From positions 4,424,501 to 4,488,500 of the forward strand of contig BRKX01000006.1 in assembly GCA_026008535.1 (NCBI GenBank): 64,000 nt of DNA. The letters are read 5' to 3'. This DNA is from Perilla frutescens. Its lineage: Eukaryota; Streptophyta; Magnoliopsida; Lamiales; Lamiaceae. A program made the translations under genes and the position numbers. The notes beneath the pieces are model-generated. The model did not search any database. It was given only the letters and a program-made list of their open reading frames with translations, and was not told the origin of the DNA. Shown one piece after another: positions 55,361-64,000 of this stretch. The number at the start of each line of letters is the position of its first letter. The first letter of the stretch is position 1.

Positions 55361-56246
55361 CTAAAAAATAATAAGAACAAGTTTCAAAATTAATAAAAAT
55401 TTCATATAATTTGTAATGATTCTATATATTTAGGTGTTAAGTATAATTTTTAATAATAATATAATTAATTATAAAAGCAATCTAATAATACAAATAATTC
55501 CAAATTAACTCTAATGAATTATAAATATCATGTCTTATTTTTTAATAAATACAATTAATAAATGTTATAAATTACATTATTAATATTTAATATTATGTAA
55601 CAATAAATAATAAATCAACAATTAAACATACAAAATAATAAAAAAAAGGACAAAATTAACAAAATTGGCAGGTGAAGACCGAGCTAGGACTAGGTCAGTT
55701 GTTTATACCAGTCTATTGTGTGATGTTGTTTGGTACGAAATTCATAATTTTTACAATTAAGTTGGTACAAATATTTATATTCCATACCGAGATACCAAGT
55801 TGCAATATTGGTACGAATTGATTATAATTTGTAATTAAAAATTAAGTTTACTAACAATTATTGATATTTATTAAACAATGTGGTTATCCAAAGGTATTTT
55901 CTCCAAAATGTTTATTAATTAATGGGTCGACTTGATTAATTTGATTTATAAAAATAATTAATTTATACTAATTAAATAATAATTATAAATTAAAAAATTT
56001 GTATCTACTTCGATAAAAATAAAGAATTTAAATTTAATCACTTACATATATATACTCGGCTTGATTTGGAACTTGAAAATGATAAAAAGAAATAAACAAA
56101 AGTGGAAGAATTGTGTTTTATTTTATTTTGCTACAAAATGGGTTTATTTTCCTGTAAAAATGTTTTTTTACTAAATTGATCCAAACAAAACGTTGAGCGC
56201 TTATTTACCTCTCTACATTCCCCTCAACATTTTTATGTTGATGGGC
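55361..56246. other. AT-rich spacer, nothing recognised
   Basis: Very AT-rich. A 30-base stretch at about 55382-55422 (TTTCAAAATT..TTTCATATAATTTGTAAT) resembles one at 53248-53275 on the other side of the foldback region, in direct orientation. Nothing else is supported. Confidence 0.4.
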
Positions 56247-56483
56247 CACAGTGGCGGATCCAGAACAAAATGTTAGGGGGGCGAATTTTTTTTCATGTAT
56301 TTGAAAATTGCTATTTTTTACACTAAAATGTTATTTTTTTAGCATTTTGGGGGGCAAATTGTATTTTTTTCATAAATTTAAGGGGGACAAACTGTATCTT
56401 TTCCAAAAATTACAGTGTAAAATATCCAAAAAAAAAAAAGTTGAAGGAGACGGGTGCCCCTGGCCCCCCTGTATCCTCCCCTG
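56247..56483. mobile_element. hAT-type MITE
   Basis: The left end CACAGTGGCGGATCCAGA and right end CTGTATCCTCCCCTG form a short imperfect inverted repeat. The 8-bp flanks TGATGGGC (56239-56246) and TGATGGGG (56484-56491) match at seven positions, fitting hAT. Runs of GGGGGG and CCCCCC sit just inside. No transposase is encoded. Confidence 0.65.
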
Positions 56484-58114
56484 TGATGGGGTATTTGCTT
56501 CTTTTCTCTTTATTTAATCTTTGTTCATGTATCTTAGTTAAAGTTAATGTTCATACAATAATATTTAGAGTATCTTCTATAGTGTACTACATTTTAGGTA
56601 CATAATTTTGTCACGTCAAAAGTTATGTATCTAGTATTCGAAATAATAATTTATCCTCAAAAATCTATGGTACATACATAAATTTGAGGACCCACACGTC
56701 ATACTACACATTTATAAAAATAAATTACTCCATATGTATGCATATTTATTGAATTTTATATATAATCAAATTAATTATTAGTTACATATTAATTTAGATT
56801 TATAAATTTATAAATTGGTACTCATGTGTTATATATTTTTTATTAAAAATAAATCGAATTTTACATAAATCAACCTATAAAAAAATGATTTTATAAGATG
56901 AGTACAACTTTGATAAATAAAAAGCAAACCATACGTAAAATAAAATATTAAATTACATATAAACTTTTTAAACAAAATAGTTATTAATTTTTTATTATTT
57001 CTCCGTGCTAAAAATTGTTCGCATGCAGATTCAATTTTTTTACGTATAAAAAAGTAAAAATTTATTTCATACTTTAAAAGAATTAAATAATTAAGTTTAA
57101 AATGTAAAAATTGAAAGAAAAAATAACTTGAGAAAAATTAAGTAAAATTATTGCACAAAAGAAAGAAGAACTCAAAATGAAAGATATTAAAAAATGTGAG
57201 AAAAAGAAACAAAATCGGATTGGGAAATGCTCCACTTCATTTGGCTCGGGCTTCCTCGACTTTGATGAATTAATATGAAATTTTAATTGATGAATTAATA
57301 TGAAATTTTCAAACATAATAAGACACAAACCTTAGGAATACACAAAAGCTGAGTTCTAATTCAAATTTAATTGTCTTACTCTCGGTCTCATCAATATTTG
57401 AAGTACATAAATTGTTCCTTTTAATTAATTTCAATTATGGTAGAATTATTGTTTGATTAATTGTTTAGAATTATAGTATTTAATTGTATGTTTAATATCA
57501 TATAGAACTATGGAGAATTTAATTGTTTATTTAATATAATATAAATAGTTTATTTTAATAGAATAGTTTATATCTCGTATTCAGGTCTTGGTTTTGATTT
57601 TTTCAGGTCTAATTTCATACATTATAAATTATTTGTATTTTTTAAAAAATTTATATAATATTATATGGTTTAAATATTGAGTGAAAAACTTAGTTTGATA
57701 GTTAATTAACGAGTGTATCATTAGTTTTTAATGAGATTAACATTGTATTTTTATATTTAATCAAGATTAAAGGTTTAGTTAGATGTTTAGAATATTTTTT
57801 ATTTTTTTAGTATAATATTTTGTGAATTTTATGTATTTATTGGTATTAAATTTGCAAGAAAAAAGAAAAAAAAAAAATTCTGCTGATTGTAGCCTCATGC
57901 CATGACCGAGGATGGTATAGGTAGTTGACCGGGCCTGGGCTTGGTGAAGGCTCATTCAACACCATTCAATTTCTGATTTTTTTGGTTTTTTACTATCATT
58001 CAGAGTTTTGTACCAGACTTGGTGAAGCTCAGTCAATGACGGAACCTGGGCTCGGAAAATTCAACATTTAATAGTATCTTATATTTAATTTTATATCTTT
58101 TGTTTCTTGTCGAA
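56484..58114. other. AT-rich spacer, nothing recognised
   Basis: This 1.6 kb stretch contains no supported ORF or array. Slightly GC-richer fragments near 57890-58060 (CTCATGCCATGACCGAGGAT, GACCGGGCCTGGGCTTGG) look like decayed repeat DNA. Confidence 0.4.
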
Positions 58115-58370
58115 CACACAACAACAAAAACTGGCATAAAGGACACTTTTAAACGTCCCATTTTGTGGTGTAATGGGACATTTCATAATCCATGACACTT
58201 CTTTAGAGAGTCCTTTTTCCGGGCGTCACAATAGGGCTAATAGGACGCTATGAAACGTACTTATAAATTTTTACCTAATAGGACGTTTACAAATGTCCTA
58301 ATAACTTGTAGAATTAAAAAAAATAAAAATTGGAACGCTGTTGAGCGTTCCCGGCAGGTTGCATTATATA
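58115..58370 (+). mobile_element. CACTA-like left terminus
   Basis: CACACAACAACAAAAACTGG resembles the CACTACAACAAAAACTGGC end of plant CACTA elements with a change in the first bases. Subterminal inverted GGACGTTTACAAATGTCC-type repeats follow, with further GGACACTTTTAAACGTCCC motifs. No transposase is seen. Confidence 0.5.
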
Positions 58371-59390
58371 TTTTAAAATAAACACGAGCACCTCAAAATC
58401 TTGCCGGCAATGAGTGAATACACCAAGAAATTATTGTTAAGAATTTCTACATACAGGAAACAATACTCAAGAAACAATAACATCCAATGGAAGTTACACT
58501 ACAAACACATTTACCTTATCGAATGTTATTTTGTATTTTTAAATTTTCTTAAAGATAGTAAAAAATAATAAATAAGTTAAAGTATACATCATTTTTACTT
58601 AATAAAATATGATATCTTAATCGAAAGTTTGAAAAAAAAAGTCTTCTTAAACGAATGACATAAGTTCCCTAACACGTATATTTGTTTTTGAGAATGCTTA
58701 AGAAAATTTTCCTATCGTCCTTAATCTGCTTAGCATCTAAAAGAGAAAAAAAACCACATTGTCCTTAAGAATGCTCAGGAAATATCATATCAGAAATTAA
58801 TTGTGATATAGACTCACTACTCATCATGCATGTATGCAAATATAAATTAAAAACAAGAATTAAGAATTAAACTATATCTCCCAAATATGAACGATCAATT
58901 CAGCTTCAATTTACAGAGCTTTGAGTTCAGCTCAAGCTCCAGCTTCCACCGGGGTTTTCCTCATATAAATCTCCAATTAAGCTCCAAACAATGTTTTCTG
59001 AAAGAAATCTCGAATTCAACCCCAATTTATAATCGAACAATTCAGCTTCGACTCAAGTTCTCCACAGGATATCTCGAATTGATTTAATCTTCCATTGCTC
59101 TTCGAAGACAATCTAGATTTTAAATTTAGGAAAATAAAGTGAACGATCGCCAATTGATTTTCAGCGAAAAGGGGGAAAAGTAGAAAATAATGGAAGAAAG
59201 AGATGATCAGAGAATTTGGTGAGGAGAGAGAAAGTGGAATTTTGCTAAATGGAAGAGAGAGATAATGGTCCACATGAAAAAATAGTTTTGTTGAGTTAAT
59301 TCGATGAGGAGAGATAAAATGTAGTTATATTATGTAGATAAAATTTTATATAATTAGCGATAAATTTGCAAATTCGCCGTTAATTATTCG
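58371..59390. other. AT-rich spacer between two CACTA-like ends
   Basis: No supported ORF. A CT-rich, moderately GC-rich stretch at 58900-59100 could be captured gene DNA but I recognise nothing in it. Confidence 0.35.
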
Positions 59391-59425
59391 TAGCAATTTG
59401 TGCAGATTGCTGTAGACTTGTAGTG
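59391..59425 (-). mobile_element. CACTA-like right terminus
   Basis: On the minus strand the sequence begins CACTACAAGTCTACAGCAAT, followed by TTGCTACGAATAATTAACGG. It differs from the end at 58115, so the two may come from different elements. The Stowaway at 59431 lies only five bases away. Confidence 0.45.
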
Positions 59426-59430
59426 ATATA

Positions 59431-59745
59431 CTCCCTCCGTTTCAATAAACTTGTACTTTTGTTAAAAAAATCTGATTTAATAATAAAAATTTTGGACAAT
59501 TGTAACCTTATTTAATTACTACTCATTTATGATATAATCTTTCCTAATTTAATTATCTTTCCTCTATTAAAACTGTTCAATTAATAACTTGCTTATTTAG
59601 AGAGGAATATATTTAAGGAAGAAAATTATAGAATGATATTAATGAGGGGTAAAATAGAGAGATATAGTGGTTAAATACCTAAAACAACAAGTACTCTGAA
59701 AAACCTAAAATTTCTAAAACTACAAGTTTAATGAAACGGAGGGAG
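59431..59745. mobile_element. Stowaway MITE
   Basis: A 315-base element with CTCCCTCCGTTTCAATAAAC at the left and, in reverse, CTCCCTCCGTTTCATTAAAC at the right, flanked by TA. Inner arms share CTTGTA..AAACTACAAGT. Confidence 0.85.
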
Positions 59746-59764
59746 TATGGTGTAGTATTAAATA

Positions 59765-60236
59765 CTACCTCCGTTTCATATTAACTGTTCATTTTCTATT
59801 TTCGGCAAATTTAAGAACTCAATTTTTTGACAAATTTGCCCTTCAAATATTAGGAGTAATAATTGAAAGAAAGAGAAGATTTGACATTTTTTAGAATTAT
59901 ATATGGTGTAGTATTAAATATTAGAAGAAGAGAGAGAAAATTTGAAGATTATAATTAGATATTACTATAATTATGATAGGGTTAACATTGAGAGAGAGTG
60001 TGGTAAAATATAAAAATGAACAGATATTTTGAAACAAAAAATAGTAACATAAACAGTTATTTTGAAACATAGGGAGTATTAGAAGGAGAGAAAGAAAATT
60101 TGAAGACTATAATTAGATATTACTATAATTATGATATGGTTAAAATTGAGAGAGAAGGTGGTAAAATATAAAAATGAACTGATATTTTGAAACAAAAAAA
60201 AGGTAACATGAACAGTTTCTTTGAAACAGAGAGAGT
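59765..60236. mobile_element. Stowaway-like MITE with duplicated right half
   Basis: It starts CTACCTCCGTTTCATATTAA, and a matching end (TTTGAAACATAGGGAGTA) occurs at 60061-60078. The segment 59930-60076 then recurs as 60080-60236 with small changes, ending TTTGAAACAGAGAGAGTA. The result is a MITE with two successive right ends. Confidence 0.7.
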
Positions 60237-60246
60237 AAGAAATAAC

Positions 60247-61227
60247 GGGAAAATTGTCATTTTGATACCCTATGTTTGGCCATTTCTCCATTTTGGTACC
60301 TTATGTTTTGTGATGGCCAAAATGGTACCCTAACTATGCATAAATATGTCATTTTGGTCTTATGACCTACAATAACAGGTTTTTTTGGTCAAAGTATCCA
60401 GTCAAAGGTAATAAGGGCTATTGTGCAATTTTAAAAAATATTAGGGATCAAAATTTAATATTTAAAAATTATTTATTTTTAATTTTAATTTTAAAAATAA
60501 CTTTTAAATTTAATTTTAAAAATAGTTTTTAAAAAAAATTTATTTGTAATTTGAACAAACATTTCAACTTTCAATTTTTAATTTGAACAAACGTTTGTTC
60601 AAATTAAAAATAAACTATTTTTAAAAATTATTTATTTTTAATTTTAATTTTAAAAATAATTTTAAATTTAATTTTAAAAATAATTTTTCAAAATAGTTTA
60701 TTTTTAAATTTGAACAAACATTTCAACTTTCAATTTTTAATTTGAACAAATGTTTGTTCAAATTAAAAATAAACTATTTTTAAAAATTATTTATTTTTAA
60801 TTTTAATTTTAAAAATAATTTTTAAATTTAATTTTAAAAATAATTTTTAAAAATAGTTTAATTTTAATTTGAACAAACGTTTAAACTTTCAGTTTTTAAT
60901 TTGAACAAAAGTTTGTTCAAATTAAAAATAAACTATTTTTAAAAATTACTTTTTAAAATTAAATTTAAAAATTATTTTTAAAATTAAAAATAAAAATAAA
61001 TAATTTTTAAATATTAAATTTTAACTCCTAATATTTTTTAAAATTGCACAATAGCCCCTATTACCTTTGACTGGATACTTTGACAAAAAAAAAACCTGTT
61101 ATTGTAGGTCATAAGACTAAAATGACATATTTATGCATAGTTGGGGTACCATCTTAGCCATCATAAAACATAAGGTACCAAAATGGAGAAATGACCAAAC
61201 ATAGAGTACCAAAATGGCAATTTTCCC
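60247..61227. mobile_element. Foldback MULE element with perfect 10-bp TSD
   Basis: AAGAAATAAC occurs exactly at 60237-60246 and 61228-61237. The ends are GGGAAAATTGTCATTTTG (left) and GGGAAAATTGCCATTTTG (right, reversed), and the arms stay complementary for about 240 bases. Between them lie about four copies of a ~127-base unit with AAACGTTTGTTCAAATTAAA and TTTAATTTTAATTTTAAAAA motifs, themselves palindromic, so nearly the whole 981-base element can fold back. There is no ORF. Confidence 0.85.
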
Positions 61228-61237
61228 AAGAAATAAC

Positions 61238-61815
61238 TCAAATTTGTGCAGTGTATGAGTCGAATAAGAATGAATCAAAGAAGAAACCCCAACAAAAGAA
61301 GGATTTTGGGAGAAAAATGGAACGATTGAGGGGGCGCTTGGTAGGAGGGGTCAATGGGAATGAGGTATTGATTGTGATTGATTGTGCTTGGTTGAATAAA
61401 AATAAGGTAATCATACATTTACTTTGAATAAAAATAAGCTAATCACCATTCCCCTAGTTAATGACTCTTCAATGATTCTCATTATATTCCCATTCTATAA
61501 TTTGAACCAATTAAGCAGGCCCTAAATCATATACAATATATATTTATAAATGAACAAGATTTCTTATGTTTGAGCATGAGCCCAATTAACCATAGCTTCA
61601 CCATCACTATCAGCTTGAGTCTACGACGCAAAATACACAATAACAATAGCTTGGCGTACGTTTTGCAATGTACGTATTTCTCAGCAAAAAATAGAGCTGA
61701 TTTTGACTTGTAGATTACAATGAGGTATATGCTAAGTTCAACCATAGAGCGTAGTTTTTTGCTTGAGTGTGAAACATAATAAATATAAGCACACCATGTG
61801 TCTCATTAATCTCTA
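61238..61815. other. Spacer, nothing recognised
   Basis: Short open frames occur by chance but none shows a family motif or splice context. Confidence 0.4.
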
Positions 61816-61819
61816 ATCC

Positions 61820-62110
61820 TTAAAATCCGTTGCCAGGTTTACGACCAGTCCATTTCCCACCAGAAGTTGTAATCTTGTTCGACATCAGATTCATGCTCGC
61901 AACGCAAGATATTTCAATCTCCACTCCCTTGCTGTCTCATAATGAAAAAACACTTCACCCATCTTTGCCCTTATCTCCTCATATTTGTCCATGTTGGGGA
62001 TGAGCACGACACGTGGCACACCTTACTACGTAAAATGTGACTGATTTCCACACAATCTTAGCTTGCATGTCCTGACCTTCTTCCATGCCTAAACTGATCC
62101 GATTGTTCCT
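61820..62110 (-). pseudogene. C-terminal coding relic of unidentified host gene
   Basis: On the minus strand the sequence reads, with two single-base frame slips, KIVWKSVTFYVV, then VPRVVLIPNMDKYEEIRAK and EVFFHYETARE, then EISCVASMNLMSN, KITTSGGKW and TGRKPGNGF before a TAA stop (61820-61822). The amino-acid pattern looks like a real, once-conserved protein end, but I do not recognise the family. The slips lie near 62027 and 61925. It could be a decayed gene copy or a captured fragment. Confidence 0.45.
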
Positions 62111-62343
62111 AGCTATGGACAATTTTCATTCAAAATCAACCTATTACTAATGGTACTTTTGTATCTGATGCACGATCTTCATTCCCTTTAATATCCATAC
62201 TCATCTTCATCACCAAGTAGTCTTGGGCTCGTGCTTCTGCTATGAAATTTCAAAAACCCTAATGTCTGAAAAATAAAATTGTGGGAAACCTAATGTGAAG
62301 ATTCATCATCCTAGAAACAAAATAAAAGTTTTTCTACCTGAGA

Positions 62344-63284
62344 TTGGCCCCTTCAACGACGGCGACACAGCGTCCAACTGTCCAAGGATCCCAGATGGCG
62401 TCCAAGGATGTCTTGCTTGGAGTGGCTGTCGACGTAAGAGTTAAGGAACGATGGAGATGTTGTGATTGTTGTCGGAGCAAAATGGTTGCCGAAGTCTCTT
62501 GGGAGCAAGCCTTCAACATGGGCTTGCTAAAGGGAGATCAGAACGGCAGCTTTTTCATGATCCAGACCGTTGATGACACAATCCCGCTGCCTTGCCCCGC
62601 ATTTACCTATGTATCTCCTACCTATAGGGATAATCTTGCGATGGCCACGCCAGACCACCGCCGCATTGCGCTGCAGTATCGCGCCGGGCTTCCCTTCAGA
62701 GCCAGACAGAGACCGGCCGCGAATCGGCCCTATGAGAATGAGAGACCGGCCGACATTTTGCAGCTGCCGTGGGACCAAGAGATCCCCGATATCCCGATGG
62801 GCGAGCCTGAGCAGCCCGAGGAGCAGCCTCAGCCGGATGCAGATGAGAGGTCGAGGAGAAGAAGAAGGAGAGCCGAGAGAGAGCTGCAACCGGCTGCACA
62901 GTAGCAGCCGATGGATTGGCAAGTCGGCATTATTGAGCATTTGAGCTGCGAGCAGATTTTCGAGGAGAGATGGGCAGTTTGAGAGAGTATTTGCAATAGG
63001 CGGAGGACCGGCATCAGCAACAATACGAGGAGCAGTAGAGAGTGTCGGCGTTGCGACAACAGCAGTATGAAGAGCTGCAACGGGAATCGGGACAGTACAA
63101 AGGCCAGTATGAGACTCTCCAGCAGTCGGTAGGTGGCATGAGTGCCAACCTGACGTACTTTTACGGAGATGATGCAACAGTGGAATGCCTTCCTGACACA
63201 TCAGTCGCCGCCAATCATCCGATATATGAGCCGCGCTCTCAGGCCCCATTTTTCCAGCCCAATAAAGGGGCCGACGACGATTGA
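62344..63284 (+). pseudogene. 3' ORF of Athila/Tat-like gypsy element (env- or gag-like region)
   Basis: An open frame of 186 codons (62344-62904) ends in a proline/glutamate-rich and then arginine-rich segment (DERSRRRRRRAERE). After a frame shift near 62950 a glutamine/glutamate-rich coiled coil follows (RQQQYEELQRESGQYKGQYE), with stops near 62995 and 63034, and ends at 63284. The position just before a polypurine tract and LTR, the high GC and the composition match the last ORF of Athila-like elements. The rest of the element is not in the window upstream, so it is a 3' fragment. The long minus-strand frame here is only its shadow. Confidence 0.5.
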
Positions 63285-63336
63285 GGTACCTCAGATTCCA
63301 CCTTTCTTTCAAACTTATTCCGTCATTTGGATGATA

Positions 63337-63350
63337 ATAAGTTTGGGGGA
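63337..63350 (+). promoter_or_regulatory. Polypurine tract of Athila/Tat-like element
   Basis: ATAAGTTTGGGGGA directly precedes TGTTAGTTG. AAGTTTGGGGGA is the usual polypurine tract of Athila/Tat elements, and the same tract is seen reversed at 10605-10618. Confidence 0.7.
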
Positions 63351-64000
63351 TGTTAGTTGAAATTCGAGTGTTTATTTATTTTTATTGCTTTCTGTTTTAT
63401 TTTATTGCTTTCTGTGTGATTTTGTTTTATTTTGAGTGTGTTTTGTTTTGTTTTGTGCTTGGTGGTCCTCGTGTGTTTGTGTGTGTAAGAGTAGCACCCG
63501 TCGCATCAATTAGATTGGTCATTTGTACTCTTATTATTATTTATATTTATTATAAATAAATTCTAAATGAATTATATTTGAATCTGGCATTTTATTTATC
63601 TTACGTGTTAATTACTTGATAATTTAATATACACGTAGATAAAATCCCAAGATCTTAATAAGTCACAAGACATGATCATGCATATGATGATGATTATGAA
63701 ATATGTTCTTTATACTTAGATCTTAAATTAGTTTCGAGTTGTATAACTGATCAAGATGGGATATTGAACAGTTTGATTCGCACATATGATACATGCTTAT
63801 AAGATAAGAATGTTATATTTCATTGACATTAGCGTAGTGACGTAAATGTATATATGTGGGTGCTTGTTGGAGAACAAGTTCACTAAACTAACCCGTTAGA
63901 AGTTCTTAAATGGAATTTATCGAAAATAAGAATTTCTAAATTACAATAGTACATGATTAGTCCTTTGACTTGAGACACCATAGTAATTTTGTATTAATTA
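63351..64000 (+). repeat. LTR-like sequence after polypurine tract (incomplete or degraded)
   Basis: The sequence starts TGTTAGTTGAAATTCGAG and has T-rich and (TTTTG)n-like runs to about 63470. I could not find its end or a second copy, so the 3' border is unknown and the last few hundred bases may be other DNA. No gene is seen to 64000. Confidence 0.4.

Noticed and set aside
62527..63312. 261-codon open frame on the minus strand
   Set aside because: It lies antisense to the GC-rich Athila/Tat-like 3' ORF, has no recognisable domain, and its length follows from GC-rich codon bias on the plus strand.

Overview
The window looks like nuclear DNA of a flowering plant, most likely a eudicot: it is AT-rich and almost entirely built of plant transposable elements (Sirevirus-type Ty1/copia, Tat- and Athila-type Ty3/gypsy, MULE, PIF/Harbinger, CACTA, hAT and Stowaway MITEs) with introns bounded by GT..AG. 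A Lamiales-like origin is only a guess. I see one apparently intact host gene, an intronless HpcH/HpaI-family aldolase on the minus strand (34570-35409). Everything else that codes is a relic.

Layout. 1-5950: exon-like scraps, then a 4.0 kb MULE-type element (1748-5750, perfect 9-bp target duplication) with no ORF, packed with about fifty copies of a 7-bp core (CGATTAA) and a 218-bp tandem array; it sits just upstream of an exon relic resembling plant transposon-associated DUF1985 proteins. 5952-17243: a degenerate Sirevirus with 5-bp target duplications (GTAAT), an internally deleted 5' LTR and an env-like region; inside its integrase lies a 2.9 kb non-autonomous LTR element (9163-12062, minus strand, duplication ATAGC). 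18211-20262: a PIF/Harbinger element with a dead transposase. 20775-24660: a second, 3'-truncated Sirevirus. 24661-27323: a CACTA-like end with exon-like segments. 27324-28620: an LTR-like region on the minus strand. 28670-32399: a foldback MITE and a 3.5 kb TIR element, both next to (TA)n tracts; the larger carries a 230-bp tandem array and a FAR1/MULE-type zinc-knuckle relic.

32420-43900: the gene-bearing stretch. It holds Stowaway MITEs, the aldolase, a relic of Harbinger ORF1 (Myb/NAM-associated), a fragment of the proteasome subunit RPN11 next to an unidentified exon, and several foldback elements. 43990-53057: a nearly complete Tat-lineage gypsy element with nearly identical 550-bp LTRs, pol with few stops, and a 3' non-coding region containing three different tandem arrays, one of 29-bp units each built on the palindrome GACCCT-A-AGGGTC. 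53270-55360: a repeat-rich foldback region split by a 1450-bp solo LTR related to the nested element at 9163. 55373-61227: AT-rich DNA with hAT, CACTA, Stowaway and a perfect-TSD foldback MULE. 61238-64000: a degraded minus-strand C-terminal coding relic of unknown family, then the 3' end of an Athila/Tat-like element running through its polypurine tract into an LTR.

The genes do not form a pathway. The main value of the window is its insertion stratigraphy: several nested events can be ordered from exact target-site duplications.
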